A stretch of 64,000 bases of DNA from Thermus tengchongensis (lineage in GTDB: Bacteria; Deinococcota; Deinococci; Deinococcales; Thermaceae): the NCBI RefSeq assembly GCF_021462405.1, contig NZ_JAKEDU010000001.1:248001-312000 (forward strand), written 5' to 3'. How positions within the stretch are numbered: position 1 is the first letter of the stretch; every line of letters starts with the position of its first letter. The notes under the pieces are model-generated. The model made no database searches and was not told the origin of the DNA. It was given only the letters and a program-made list of their open reading frames with translations. Shown one piece after another: positions 1-9,846 of this stretch. The translations under genes and the position numbers were made by a program.

Positions 1-224
1 GCCTCCTTCTCGGCCACCTGCTGCTCGTAGCGCCACTTGGAGTAGTCCATGATGCGGGCCACGGGGGGATCGGCGGTGGGACCCACCAGCACCAGGTCCA
101 GGTCCTGTTCCTGGGCCAAGCGCAGGGCCTCCCGGGTGTCCATGATGCCCAGCTGCTGCCCATCGACCCCGATCACCCGCACCTGCCGTGCACGGATACG
201 TTCGTTAACCAAGTACTCCTTTAT
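1..224 (-). CDS. infC: Translation initiation factor IF-3, N-terminal part (gene runs off window)
   Basis: IF-3 binds the 30S subunit and checks start-codon pairing. The visible 74 residues are the IF-3 N-domain: KEYLVNERIR, then GVDGQQLGIMDTREALRLA, then the PPVARIMDYSKWRYE linker region. The rest lies beyond base 1. The start is the notable point. A strong Shine-Dalgarno (AGGAGG) sits 8 nt before an ATA at 224-222, and a TAG in the same frame lies directly upstream, so translation cannot begin earlier. AUA is read as the start; a TTG at codon 5 is the only nearby alternative and is badly spaced. Rare start codons (AUU, AUA, AUC) are known for infC in other bacteria and allow IF-3 to repress itself. 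Product certain, start likely. Confidence 0.93.
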   Translation of the reverse strand, partial: MKEYLVNERIRARQVRVIGVDGQQLGIMDTREALRLAQEQDLDLVLVGPTADPPVARIMDYSKWRYEQQVAEKE

Positions 225-238
225 CTACACCACCTCCT

Positions 239-271
239 AGCCCGCAGGTCTTCCCTTCTAGCTTGCGGGCT
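239..271 (-). promoter_or_regulatory. Leader hairpin next to the infC ribosome binding site
   Basis: On the infC strand, AGCCCGCA (271-264) and TGCGGGCT (246-239) form an 8-bp perfect stem with a 17-nt loop. The 3' arm runs directly into the AGGAGG of infC, so folding could hide the ribosome binding site. Translation-factor and ribosomal-protein operons often use leader structures of this kind; a regulatory role here is inferred. Confidence 0.5.
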
Positions 272-302
272 AAGGGGAGTGTAGCAGGAAAAGGCGGGCC
301 CC

Positions 303-308
303 TACAAT
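303..308 (+). promoter_or_regulatory. -10 box TACAAT, leaderless layout
   Basis: TACAAT ends 6 nt before the ATG of the enoyl-CoA hydratase gene. There is no ribosome binding site, so transcription probably starts at or next to the start codon. No good -35 hexamer is visible. Confidence 0.6.
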
Positions 309-314
309 GGGGGC

Positions 315-1076
315 ATGGTCCAGGTAGAAGGAGGCTCCATCTTAAAGGTGTTCCTGAACGATCCTGAGCGCCGCAACCCCCTCTCCCCAGGAATGGTGGA
401 GGGGCTGATGGCGGCCCTCGAGGAGGCGGAGAAGGACCCCGAGGTCCGGGTGGTGGTCCTTTCGGGCCGGGGAAAGGCCTTCAGCGCCGGGGCGGACCTG
501 GCCTTTTTGGAAAAGGTCACAGAGATGGGCGCTGAGGAAAACTACCGCCACTCCCTCTCCCTCATGCGCCTCTTCCACCGCCTCTACACCTTCCCTAAGC
601 CCACGGTGGCGGCGGTGAACGGCCCGGCGGTGGCGGGAGGAGCGGGCCTGGCCACCGCCTGCGACCTGGTGGTCATGGACCAAGAGGCCAAGCTGGGCTA
701 CACCGAGGTAAAGATCGGCTTTGTGGCCGCCCTGGTCTCGGTGATCCTGGTGCGGGCCGTGGGGGAGAAGGTGGCCAAGGACCTTCTCCTCACGGGAAGG
801 CTCATCGGGGCGGAAGAGGCCAAGGCCCTGGGCCTGGTAAACCGGGTGGCCCCTCCAGGGAAGGCGCTTGAGGAGGCGGTGGCCCTGGCGGAGGAGGTGG
901 CCAAGAACGCCCCCACCTCCTTGCGCCTCAGCAAGGAGCTCCTATTGGCCCTCCCGGGAATGGGCCTGGAAGACGGCTTCCGCCTGGCGGCCTTGGCCAA
1001 CGCCTGGGTGCGGGAAACGGGGGACCTCAAGGAGGGCATCCGGGCCTTCTTTGAGAAGCGGCCCCCTAGGTTCTGA
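315..1076 (+). CDS. Enoyl-CoA hydratase/isomerase family protein
   Basis: Crotonase-fold acyl-CoA enzyme, 253 aa, the usual length. It hydrates or isomerises enoyl-CoA thioesters in fatty-acid or branched-chain amino-acid breakdown. The oxyanion-hole segment GRGKAFSAGADLAFL is near residue 55 and the second loop GPAVAGGAGLATACDLVV near residue 97. In classical hydratases the second loop holds a catalytic Glu (GG-C/A-E-LA); here it is Gly (GGAGLA). The second catalytic Glu is kept in YTEVKIGFV. This pattern and the following FVAALVSVILVRAVGE resemble the methylglutaconyl-CoA or carboxygeranoyl-CoA hydratase branch (LiuC/AtuE-like). Family certain, substrate unknown. Stands alone between divergent infC and glnS. 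Confidence 0.9.
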   Translation: MVQVEGGSILKVFLNDPERRNPLSPGMVEGLMAALEEAEKDPEVRVVVLSGRGKAFSAGADLAFLEKVTEMGAEENYRHSLSLMRLFHRLYTFPKPTVAAVNGPAVAGGAGLATACDLVVMDQEAKLGYTEVKIGFVAALVSVILVRAVGEKVAKDLLLTGRLIGAEEAKALGLVNRVAPPGKALEEAVALAEEVAKNAPTSLRLSKELLLALPGMGLEDGFRLAALANAWVRETGDLKEGIRAFFEKRPPRF

Positions 1077-1125
1077 AAAGGCATAGCCTTGGAGCGGTGG
1101 GAGGGTTTGGACACCCGGCAAGGGC

Positions 1126-1131
1126 TATACT
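1126..1131 (+). promoter_or_regulatory. -10 box TATACT of glnS
   Basis: TATACT lies 6 nt before the glnS ATG with no ribosome binding site between, again a leaderless arrangement. Confidence 0.6.
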
Positions 1132-1137
1132 CCCCTT

Positions 1138-2787
1138 ATGGGCCTTGTTCCCCCCTGCTTCATCACCGAGATCGTGGAGAAGGACCTGCGGGAAGGAAAG
1201 TACCCTAAGCTCCTCACCCGCTTCCCCCCCGAGCCTAACGGCTACCTGCACATCGGCCACGCCCGGAGCATCGTGTTGAACTTCGGCCTGGCCCTGGACT
1301 ACGGAGGGGAGTGCAACCTGCGCTACGACGACACCAACCCGGAGACGGAAAAGGAGGAGTACGCCCGGGCCATCGAGGAGGACGTGCGCTGGCTGGGCTT
1401 CACCCCAGACCGGGTCCTCTACGCCTCCGACTATTTTGAAAAGATGTACGAGTGCGCCCTGGTCCTCATCCGAGAGGGCAAGGCCTACGTGGACGACCTC
1501 CCCGAGGAGGAGATGAGCCGCCTGCGGGCCGAGGGGAAGCCGAGCCCCTACCGGGACAGGAGCGTGGAAGAAAATCTGGAGCTATTCCAGCGCATGGCCC
1601 AGGGGGAGTTCCCCACGGGCAGCCGGGTGCTCCGGGCCAAGATCGACCCCACCCACCCCAACTTCAAGCTGCGGGACCCGGTCCTTTACCGCATCGTCCA
1701 CGCCCCCCACTACCACGCCGGGGACCGGTGGGTGGTCTACCCCATGTACGACTACGCCCACCCCCTCGAGGACTTCATCGAAGGCGTGAGCCACTCCCTC
1801 TGCACCCTGGAGTTTGAGAACAACCGGGCCATCTACGACTGGGTCATCGAGAACCTGAAGGGGAAGTGCGGCCTCCCCGAGAGCCCCAGGCCCTACCAGT
1901 ACGAGTTCGCCCGCCTGGACCTGAGCCACACGGTGCTCTCTAAGCGCAAGCTCATCCGGCTGGTGGAGGGGGGGTACGTCTCGGGCTGGGATGACCCCCG
2001 CCTGCCCACCCTGAGGGCCCTAAGGCGGCGGGGCGTGCGGCCCGAGGCCATAAGGGAGTTCGTGCGGCGCACGGGCATCTCCCGCAACGAGGCCCGCATC
2101 GAGATAGAGCTCTTTGAGGAGATGGTGCGGGACGACCTGAACCCCATCGCCCCCAGGGTTCTGGGGGTTTTAGACCCCTTGAGGGTGGTCCTCACCAACT
2201 ACGACGGGGAGGAGCGGATCCAGGCCCCCTACTGGCCCCGGGACATCCCCAAGGAGGGCGCAAGGCCCCTTCCTTTCTCCCCGGAGCTCTACATCGAGCG
2301 CACGGATTTCAGCCTCAATCCCCCGAAGGGCTGGAAGCGCTTCGCCCCCGGGCAAAGGGTGCGCCTGCGGCACGCCTACGTCATCGAGCTGGAGGACGTG
2401 GTGAAGGAAAACGGCGAGGTAAAGCTTCTGAAAGCCCGCATCGTTCCCGGCACCCTGGGGGCCAACCCCCAGGACGGGGTGAAGCCCAAGGGGGTGATCC
2501 ACTGGGTTTCCGCCCGGCACGCCCTGCCCGTGGAGTTCAGGCTTTACGACAGGCTCTTCCTGACGGAAGACCCCGAGGAGGGGGGGGATTTCCTGAGAAA
2601 CCTGAACCCCAAGGCCCTCGAGGTGAAAAAGGGCTTTATCGAGCCCAGCGTGGCCCAGGATCCACCGGACACCCGCTACCAGCTAGAGAGGCTGGGTTAC
2701 TTCTGGCAGGACCCGGTGGACTCCCGCCCCGGGCGGCTAGTCATGAACCGCATCGTGCCTCTCAAGGAGGGGTACCGGCCTCAGTAG
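1138..2787 (+). CDS. glnS: Glutaminyl-tRNA synthetase
   Basis: Charges tRNA-Gln with glutamine in the cytoplasm. 549 aa, class I synthetase. Class I signature [14 protein letters not shown] at residues 28-41; KMSKS-type loop present as VLSKRK near residue 265, as is typical for GlnRS. The region around [15 protein letters not shown] is the conserved GlnRS/GluRS active-site segment, and the C-terminal half is the beta-barrel anticodon-binding part. It lacks the extra C-terminal YqeY-like domain known from Deinococcus GlnRS and ends near the standard length. ATG chosen because the -10 box lies 6 nt upstream. Confidence 0.97.
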   Translation: MGLVPPCFITEIVEKDLREGKYPKLLTRFPPEPNGYLHIGHARSIVLNFGLALDYGGECNLRYDDTNPETEKEEYARAIEEDVRWLGFTPDRVLYASDYFEKMYECALVLIREGKAYVDDLPEEEMSRLRAEGKPSPYRDRSVEENLELFQRMAQGEFPTGSRVLRAKIDPTHPNFKLRDPVLYRIVHAPHYHAGDRWVVYPMYDYAHPLEDFIEGVSHSLCTLEFENNRAIYDWVIENLKGKCGLPESPRPYQYEFARLDLSHTVLSKRKLIRLVEGGYVSGWDDPRLPTLRALRRRGVRPEAIREFVRRTGISRNEARIEIELFEEMVRDDLNPIAPRVLGVLDPLRVVLTNYDGEERIQAPYWPRDIPKEGARPLPFSPELYIERTDFSLNPPKGWKRFAPGQRVRLRHAYVIELEDVVKENGEVKLLKARIVPGTLGANPQDGVKPKGVIHWVSARHALPVEFRLYDRLFLTEDPEEGGDFLRNLNPKALEVKKGFIEPSVAQDPPDTRYQLERLGYFWQDPVDSRPGRLVMNRIVPLKEGYRPQ

Positions 2788-2793
2788 AGGAGG

Positions 2794-3221
2794 CTAAAAC
2801 CCCACGCTAACCCCCACTGCTGCCCCGATCCCCAAGCCCGTATGGGGAGACAGGTAAAGGGTGGGGTGGGCCTCCATGTACACCCCAAGAAGAGGCAAGG
2901 GCAGGTTCAGCCAGGTGCCCAAGACCGCCCGTAGGCCCGCATGACCCCGGGCATCCTGGGGTAGGGTAAGGGCGGGCCCTGTGCCGTAGAACCCTCCCAG
3001 GCCCAGATAGAGGTCGGTAAGGGGAAGCTTCAGAAGCAAGTCCACCCCACCTCCCACAGCCTCGAGGCCCACGCCCCCGTACACCCGCCCATCCAGCAGG
3101 AGGGGCACCAGGGAAAAGCGCACCCCCCCTGAACTCCAAAGGGGCTTCCCCCACTCACCTCAGCCCGCTGGGCCAGACCTAAGGCCAAAACCACCAAAAC
3201 CGCCGCAAGCCACCTACGCAT
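2794..3221 (-). pseudogene. Exported, possibly outer-membrane beta-barrel protein, broken by a 1-nt frameshift
   Basis: The gene opens with a clear signal peptide, MRRWLAAVLVVLALGLAQ, after a good ribosome binding site (GGAGGAGG, 6 nt before ATG at 3221-3219). After about 33 codons the frame runs into a tract of seven G (minus strand, 3129-3123). The protein-like sequence then continues in another frame as VRFSLVPLLLDGRVYGGVG through ...GIGAAVGVSVGF, with alternating Gly/hydrophobic pattern and a C-terminal Phe as in small beta-barrels. One extra G would restore a 142-aa protein. The gene overlaps the end of the upstream gene by 8 nt, so the two are probably co-transcribed. It could be a sequencing error, a real mutation, or slippage. 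Function unknown. Confidence 0.6.
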
Positions 3222-3519
3222 GCCGAACCTCCTCCAAAAGCACCTCCACCCGGGCCATCCGGGCCCGGTGGGCCCCGGGTTCGTAATCCACCAGGACCCC
3301 ATCCACCTTGAGCATCCCCAGGGCCCTGAGGAAGGCCTCCTTCAAGGCCCGGGTCTCTAGGGCGCTCACCCGCATCCCTAGCTCAGGGTGCCGGGCCAGG
3401 AAACCCTGCGCCAAGGCCTCGGAGGTCCAGATACCGGAAAGCCTCTGCCCCAGGACCTCCAAAACCAGGTGTTCCCCCGGCTCCCCCTCCAGGATGTACC
3501 AGGGCCCCGAGAGATCCAT
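3214..3519 (-). CDS. Conserved hypothetical protein, DUF3234-like
   Basis: 101-aa soluble protein with no signal peptide or membrane segment. The sequence (LSGPWYILEGEPGEHLVLEVL; ...VDGVLVDYEPGAHRARMARVEVLLEEV) and its position just before tlyA and asd agree with my recollection of the Thermus protein TTHA0547, the type member of DUF3234; this was not checked by search. No function is known. It is divergent from tlyA with only 20 bp between the start codons, and downstream it overlaps the frameshifted exported-protein gene. ATG at 3519 is preceded by a -10 box 9 nt away. Confidence 0.75.
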   Translation of the reverse strand: MDLSGPWYILEGEPGEHLVLEVLGQRLSGIWTSEALAQGFLARHPELGMRVSALETRALKEAFLRALGMLKVDGVLVDYEPGAHRARMARVEVLLEEVRHA

Positions 3520-3526
3520 CCCCCGG

Positions 3527-3534
3527 CATAATAC
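3527..3534. promoter_or_regulatory. Shared symmetrical -10 element for two divergent leaderless genes
   Basis: The 8-bp CATAATAC reads as -10 CATAAT on the plus strand (7 nt before the GTG of tlyA) and as -10 TATTAT on the minus strand (9 nt before the ATG of the DUF3234-like gene). The two start codons are only 20 bp apart, so the same base pairs must serve both promoters. Confidence 0.6.
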
Positions 3535-3539
3535 CCCTC

Positions 3540-4247
3540 GTGAGGCTGGACCGCTACCTGGTGGAAAGGGGCCTAGCGGAAAGCCGGGAGAAGGCGCAAA
3601 GACTCATCCGGTCCGGCCAGGTCAAGGTGGCCGGGCAGGTGGTGACCAGGCCCGCCTACCCGGTAAAGGAAGGGGTCCAGGTGGAGGTCCTCTCCCCGGA
3701 GCGGTACGTGGGCCGGGGGGCCTACAAGCTCCTAGGGGCCTTGGCCGCCTTCCCCGTGGACCCCCAGGGCAAGGTGGCCGCCGACCTTGGGGCCAGCACC
3801 GGGGGCTTCACCCAGGTGCTCCTAGAAAGGGGTGCCCAGCGGGTCTATGCGGTGGACGTGGGCCGGGGCCAGCTCCACCCCTCCCTGCGCCAGGACGCGC
3901 GGGTGGTGGCCCTGGAAGAACAGGACGCCCGCACCCTCCAGCTCCCCGAGCCCGTGGACCTGGTGGTCATGGACGTGTCCTTCATCTCCTCCACCCTCCT
4001 CCTCCCCAAGGTGAAGGAGCTCCTCCGGCCCGGCGGAGAAGCCCTGGTGCTGGTGAAGCCCCAGTTTGAGCTTTGGCCCGGGGCCCACCGGGGGGTGGTG
4101 CGGGAGGAGGCCTTGAGGCGGGAGGCCTTGGAGCGGGTCAAGGGAAAAGCCCTAGGGCTTGGCTTCCAGGTGCTGGGCGAAGCCGAAAGCCCCCTGGCAG
4201 GCAAGGAGGGGAACCGGGAATTTTGGCTTTGGCTCAGGGCCCCTTGA
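3540..4247 (+). CDS. tlyA: TlyA-type rRNA 2'-O-methyltransferase
   Basis: 235 aa. An N-terminal S4 RNA-binding domain ([32 protein letters not shown], residues 1-60) is followed by an FtsJ-like Rossmann methyltransferase domain. The SAM-binding motif is [16 protein letters not shown] near residue 81, and VVMDVSFIS and LVKPQFE are the conserved FtsJ-type motifs. Known TlyA proteins methylate 16S C1409 and 23S C1920; 'hemolysin A' is the old label. Start is GTG at 3540, 7 nt after the -10 box. The 3' end overlaps the convergent asd by 14 nt. Confidence 0.92.
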   Translation: MRLDRYLVERGLAESREKAQRLIRSGQVKVAGQVVTRPAYPVKEGVQVEVLSPERYVGRGAYKLLGALAAFPVDPQGKVAADLGASTGGFTQVLLERGAQRVYAVDVGRGQLHPSLRQDARVVALEEQDARTLQLPEPVDLVVMDVSFISSTLLLPKVKELLRPGGEALVLVKPQFELWPGAHRGVVREEALRREALERVKGKALGLGFQVLGEAESPLAGKEGNREFWLWLRAP

Positions 4248-5229
4248 GCCACTCCTCGGCGATCTGCACCGCATTGAGGGCCGCCCCCTTCAGGAGCTGG
4301 TCCCCCACCACGAAGAAGTCCAGGCCGTTTTCAAAGGCCAAGCTCTGCCGGATCCTGCCCACCTCCACGTCCCACTTGCCGCTCGCTGTGAGGGGCATGG
4401 GGTAGCGCCGGGCCTGGGGTTCGTCCACCACCTCCACCCCGGGGGCCTGGGCCAGGACCTCCCGGGCCGCCTCCGGGGTGACGGGGCGCTCGAACTCCAC
4501 GCTCACCGCCTCCGCGTGGGCCCTCAGGGTGGGCACCCGCACCGCGGTGGCGCTGATGCGGAGGGAGCTATCCCCGAAGATCTTGTGGGTCTCCCAAACC
4601 ACCTTCATCTCCTCGCGGGTGTAGCCGTTCTCCTGGAAGGCGTCGATGTGGGGGATGACGTTGAAGGGCAGGGGGTGGGCGAAGACCTCCGCCTTGGGGG
4701 CCTCCCCGTGCAGGTAGCGGTGGGTTTCGTGGAGGAGCTCCTCCATCCCCTTGGCCCCGGCGCCGCTTGCCGCCTGGTACGTGGCCACGATGACCCGCTT
4801 GGCCCTGAAGGCCCGGTGGAGGGGCCACAGGGCCATGGCCAGGATGGCGGTGGTGCAGTTGGGGTTGGCGATGATGCCCTGGTGGCGGAAGATCTCCTGG
4901 CGGTTCACCTCCGGCACCACCAGGGGCACGTGGGGCTCGTAGCGCCAAGCGCTGGAGTTGTCCACCACCAGGGCCCCGCCTTCTGCCCAGGTTGGGGCCA
5001 AGGCCTTGGAGAGGGAGCCTCCGGCGCTGGCCAGGACCAGATCGGCGGGTAGGAACCCCTCGGGCAGGGGTTCCACAGGAAGCTCCTCTCCCCGGAAGGG
5101 AAGCCGCACCCCGGCGGAGCGGGGGGAGGCGTAGAGCCTAAGCTCGGAAAGGGGAAAGTTTCTGGCCTCGAGGACCTTGAGGATCTCCCGCCCCACGGCC
5201 CCCGTGGCTCCTACCACGGCTACCCTCAC
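4234..5229 (-). CDS. asd: Aspartate-semialdehyde dehydrogenase
   Basis: Reduces aspartyl-4-phosphate to aspartate semialdehyde with NADPH, the branch point to lysine, methionine and threonine. 331 aa, normal length. N-terminal Rossmann motif [22 protein letters not shown]; catalytic cysteine in PNCTTAIL near residue 129; substrate motif YQAASGAG near residue 153. Start is GTG at 5229 after AAGGAGG. The last codons overlap tlyA on the other strand by 14 nt. Confidence 0.97.
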   Translation of the reverse strand: MRVAVVGATGAVGREILKVLEARNFPLSELRLYASPRSAGVRLPFRGEELPVEPLPEGFLPADLVLASAGGSLSKALAPTWAEGGALVVDNSSAWRYEPHVPLVVPEVNRQEIFRHQGIIANPNCTTAILAMALWPLHRAFRAKRVIVATYQAASGAGAKGMEELLHETHRYLHGEAPKAEVFAHPLPFNVIPHIDAFQENGYTREEMKVVWETHKIFGDSSLRISATAVRVPTLRAHAEAVSVEFERPVTPEAAREVLAQAPGVEVVDEPQARRYPMPLTASGKWDVEVGRIRQSLAFENGLDFFVVGDQLLKGAALNAVQIAEEWLKGP

Positions 5230-5301
5230 CTTATCTCCTCCTTGCTGGCTACCCAGAAGGCTACCATGCTTTCGTCTCCCAGACCTTCCTCGCCCAAAGG
5301 G

Positions 5302-5523
5302 CTACCCCAGCACCTTGGCCCGCAGAAGGGCTGGACCCCGCAGGGGAAGAACCTCGTCCTCCTTTAGATCCAGCAAAGCCACGGTGTTTCCCTCATGGTC
5401 CACAAACTCAACCATGTAGCCACCCTTGGGATAGACCAGGACCACCGTACCCACATCCCCCGCTTCGAGGCCCACTTCCCTGTGGTCGTGCTTAAGAACC
5501 ACCAAATCGTGCTCGCGGATCAT
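5302..5523 (-). CDS. DUF4926 domain protein
   Basis: 73-aa protein, IREHDLVVLKHDHREVGLEAGDVGTVV...YMVEFVDHEGNTVALLDLKEDEVLPL. It matches the small DUF4926 family, an SH3-like beta fold of unknown function that is commonly coded beside DUF6883. Start ATG at 5523-5521 overlaps the DUF6883 stop by 4 nt (ATGA), so translational coupling is expected. Because of the upstream frameshift it can also be read as the tail of a 181-residue open frame starting at 5847; the family boundary and the ATGA junction favour a separate gene. Confidence 0.75.
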   Translation of the reverse strand: MIREHDLVVLKHDHREVGLEAGDVGTVVLVYPKGGYMVEFVDHEGNTVALLDLKEDEVLPLRGPALLRAKVLG

Positions 5524-5847
5524 TTCTCCCTCCACGGGTAGGCGGTCACCAAGCGAAAGGTATCCTCTCCCTCCCCACGATACCAAACGCTTTGCAGGAG
5601 AACTGGACCCGTGGGGCAGACCAAAGGGCCCCTTAAGATCAAGACCTCCCCCCTCCCCGTATAGCCCCGGGCGCCTTTGGACTTCCTGCGCCGCCTGGGC
5701 ATGCGCCAAAAGCGCGAGCTCCAACACCTCCGGTGCATCCACGGAAAAACCCCTGGACAGAAAAAACCGCGCCTTGCTCCCCCCTTCTGGATGCCTGGGG
5801 TTAAGCAGGTACTCCGTCAGCTTGGACCGGGGCACGAGAAAGCCCAT
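5520..5847 (-). pseudogene. DUF6883 domain protein, split by a 1-nt insertion in a G tract
   Basis: The N-terminal half (PRSKLTEYLLNPRHPEGGSK, ARFFLSRGFS, ..ELALLAHAQAAQEV) is in the frame starting at 5847. The C-terminal half with the family-typical RLVTAYP motif (ILRGPLVCPTGPVLLQSVW, ..DTFRLVTAYPWREK) is in the next frame and ends at 5520. They meet at a run of six G (minus strand, 5653-5648); five would give one 108-aa protein. The restored stop overlaps the DUF4926 start, as expected for this two-gene cassette. It lies 18 nt after glyS on the same strand. Function unknown; the paired layout is like a toxin-antitoxin unit but that is only a guess. Confidence 0.7.
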
Positions 5848-5865
5848 TCCTGCCGGTGCCCTCCC

Positions 5866-7386
<1,521 letters not shown>

Positions 7387-7400
7387 CGTCCCTCCCGAAA

Positions 7401-7450
7401 GGGGGCTTGGCCCCCGGTTAAAGGGCATCTTACCGGATGCCGGGCCCTTT
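7401..7450 (-). promoter_or_regulatory. Two leader hairpins upstream of glyS
   Basis: On the glyS strand, AAAGGG...CCCTTT with an inner GGCATC/GATGCC stem (7450-7420) is followed by GGGGGC-CAA-GCCCCC-TTTC (7415-7401), which ends just before the ribosome binding site. The second has the form of a weak intrinsic terminator. I saw no T-box sequence (TGGNACCGCG). Attenuation is possible but unproven. Confidence 0.4.
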
Positions 7451-7534
7451 TGGCTCCTGGCAGCCCCGGTCAAGGGCCTTCCCCAAGGCCAAGGTAATCC
7501 CAGGCGCAAACCCCCGCCGCGGCCTCCTTTAGGC

Positions 7535-7540
7535 TAGAAT
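7535..7540 (+). promoter_or_regulatory. -10 box TAGAAT before the Clp ATPase gene
   Basis: TAGAAT lies 16 nt before the ATG at 7557, leaving a very short leader that contains GAGGGGAG as a possible ribosome binding site. No convincing -35 and no CIRCE-like repeat was seen. Confidence 0.45.
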
Positions 7541-7556
7541 GTGGGTAGAGGGGAGC

Positions 7557-9767
7557 ATGAACAGGTACGACGATCGCGCCAGGCTGGTTTTCCACTACGC
7601 AAGGGAGGAGGGGAGCCGCTTAGGCCACTCCATGATCGGCCCAGAGCACCTCCTCCTGGGCCTGATGCGCGAGGGGGGTACGGCGGCCCGGATCCTCCAG
7701 GAGTACGGGGCGAGCCTCGAGGCCATGCGCCGCATGGTGGAGGAGCTGGTGGGCCGCGGAGAGGGGAGCCGCACCGGGGAGCCCCCTGCCATTACGCCCA
7801 GGGCCAGGCGGGTCATGGAGCTGGCCAGCGCCGAGGCCCGCAACATGGGGGCCTCTGTGATCGGCACCGAACATATCCTCCTGGGCATCATCCGGGAAGG
7901 TGACGGGATCGCCTACCGCATCCTCTCCCACTTCGCCAAGGATGTGGACGCCATCCGCTGGCGCATCCTCTCCATGGCCGAGGGGCGGGAGCGGGAAAAA
8001 CCGGTGAACACCCCCTTCCTGGACGAGTACGGCCGGGACCTCACCAAGGAGGCCCGGGAGGGCAAGCTGGACCCCGTGATCGGCCGGCAGGAGGAGATCA
8101 ACCGGGTGATCCAGATCCTAGCCCGGCGCACCAAAAACAACCCCGTCCTCATCGGCGACCCCGGGGTGGGCAAGACCGCCATCGTGGAAGGGCTGGCCCA
8201 GGCCATCGTGGAGGGGCGGGTACCCCCCATCCTACGGGGGGCCCGGGTGGTGGCCATCGACCTGGCGGGGGTGGTAGCGGGCACCAAGTACCGGGGAGAG
8301 TTTGAGGAACGCCTGCGCCAGATCATCGAGGAGCTCAAAAATGCCAAGGTCATCGCCTTCATCGACGAGCTCCACACCCTGATCGGGGCCGGGGGGGCGG
8401 AGGGCACCTTGGACGCCGCCAACATCCTGAAGCCCGCCCTGGCCCGCGGCGAGATCCAGGTGATCGGGGCCACCACCACCGGGGAGTACCACCGCTACAT
8501 CGAAAAGGACGCTGCCCTGGAAAGGCGCTTCCAGCCGGTGATCGTCCTGGAGCCCTCCCCGGAGGAGACCCTGGAGATCCTGAAAGGCCTCCGCCCCCGC
8601 TACGAGGCCCACCACGGGGTCATCATCCCTGACGAGATCCTGGAGCTTGCCGTCAAGATCGGGATCCGTTCCCTTCCGGGGCGTAATTTCCCCGACAAGG
8701 CCATCGACCTCATCGACGAGGCGGCGAGCCGGGTGCGCCTCAATGCCTCCTTGGGCCTGCCCGTGGCCGAGGAAGAGGATGGAACCCCCGTGGTGACCCG
8801 GGAGGACATCGAGGCGGTGGTGGACTCCTGGGGGGGGATCTATGTGGACGACAAGGACGACGAGAAGCTCATGCGCCTCGAGGAGGAGCTCAGAAAACGG
8901 GTGGTGGGCCAGGAGGAGGCCATCCGCGCCCTGGCCAACGCCCTCCGCCGGGCCCGGGTGGGCCTGGGCGGCCGGACCCGGGTGGCGGCTAGCTTCCTCT
9001 TCGTGGGGCAAAGCGGGGTGGGCAAGACCCAGCTGGCCAAGGCCCTGGCTGAGGTGCTCTTTGGCTCGGAGCGGGCCCTCATCCGCTTTGACATGTCCGA
9101 GTTCCAGGAGCCCCACTCCATCTCCAAGCTCATCGGGGCCCCTCCGGGCTACGTGGGCTACGAACAGGGCGGGCGCCTCACGGAGGCCGTGCGCCGCCAA
9201 CCCTTCAGCGTGGTCCTCCTGGACGAGATCGAGAAGGCCCACCCCGACGTGTACAACACCTTCCTGCAGGTGCTGGACGAGGGCCGCCTCACCGACGGCA
9301 TGGGCCGGACCGTGGACTTCCGCCGGGTGATCCTCATCATGACCTCCAACACCGGCTACAACGTGGGCCCGGCTATCGGCTTCACCTCCAAGGAGGTGGA
9401 TACCGAGTCTCCCCTCAAGGCCCTCTTCACCCCCGAGTTCCTGGACCGGCTGGATGAGGTCATCCGCTTCCGCCCCCTCACCGAGGAGGAGCTGGTGCAG
9501 GTGGCCCGGATGATGCTGGACGACATACAGAAGGAGCTGCAATCCCGGGAGATCACCGTGCGCTTCTCCCCCGAGGTGGCCCGGTTCGTGGTGGAGCAGG
9601 CCCCCAAGACGGGGAGCGCCCGGGCCATCCGGAGCATCATCCGGGAACGCATCGAGGACCCCCTTTCCCTGGCCCTCCTCAAGAAGCCCACCGGCCACCT
9701 CTACGTGAACGTGGAGGACGGGCACCTGGCCTTCCACGAGGTGGAGGGGGAGGAGCTTTTGGTCTAG
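7557..9767 (+). CDS. clpC: ClpC/ClpA-type AAA+ unfoldase, ATP-binding subunit of Clp protease
   Basis: Unfolds proteins and threads them into ClpP. 736 aa. Two Clp N-repeats (about residues 1-145), first AAA+ module with Walker A GDPGVGKT near residue 200, second with Walker A GQSGVGKT near residue 484, each with its own DE-x-H/DEIEKAH Walker B. There is almost no middle coiled-coil between the modules ([15 protein letters not shown] followed directly by TREDIEAVV), which makes it ClpA-like in that respect, while the N-domains are ClpC-like. The start is set at [10 protein letters not shown]; the six residues upstream look like non-coding sequence over the promoter. Confidence 0.92.
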   Translation: MNRYDDRARLVFHYAREEGSRLGHSMIGPEHLLLGLMREGGTAARILQEYGASLEAMRRMVEELVGRGEGSRTGEPPAITPRARRVMELASAEARNMGASVIGTEHILLGIIREGDGIAYRILSHFAKDVDAIRWRILSMAEGREREKPVNTPFLDEYGRDLTKEAREGKLDPVIGRQEEINRVIQILARRTKNNPVLIGDPGVGKTAIVEGLAQAIVEGRVPPILRGARVVAIDLAGVVAGTKYRGEFEERLRQIIEELKNAKVIAFIDELHTLIGAGGAEGTLDAANILKPALARGEIQVIGATTTGEYHRYIEKDAALERRFQPVIVLEPSPEETLEILKGLRPRYEAHHGVIIPDEILELAVKIGIRSLPGRNFPDKAIDLIDEAASRVRLNASLGLPVAEEEDGTPVVTREDIEAVVDSWGGIYVDDKDDEKLMRLEEELRKRVVGQEEAIRALANALRRARVGLGGRTRVAASFLFVGQSGVGKTQLAKALAEVLFGSERALIRFDMSEFQEPHSISKLIGAPPGYVGYEQGGRLTEAVRRQPFSVVLLDEIEKAHPDVYNTFLQVLDEGRLTDGMGRTVDFRRVILIMTSNTGYNVGPAIGFTSKEVDTESPLKALFTPEFLDRLDEVIRFRPLTEEELVQVARMMLDDIQKELQSREITVRFSPEVARFVVEQAPKTGSARAIRSIIRERIEDPLSLALLKKPTGHLYVNVEDGHLAFHEVEGEELLV

Positions 9768-9785
9768 ATGTTCCCAGAAATCCCA

Positions 9786-9823
9786 AGGCCCCGCCTCCTC
9801 CTCCCGAGGGGGCTGCTTTTTCT
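9786..9823 (+). terminator. Possible intrinsic terminator after the Clp ATPase gene
   Basis: A short stem (AG-CCCC with GGGG-CT, one bulge) is followed by GCTTTTTCTT. It lies between the Clp ATPase stop and radA. Confidence 0.4.
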
Positions 9824-9846
9824 TGGGCGCCTAGAGGCTTGAACCC

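Noticed and set aside
7387-7560. T-box riboswitch in the glyS leader
   Set aside because: Two hairpins are there, but neither the conserved TGGNACCGCG antiterminator sequence nor a specifier stem could be found.
8232-9737. A 501-codon open frame opposite the Clp ATPase gene
   Set aside because: Composition of a shadow frame, no domain, no ribosome binding site.
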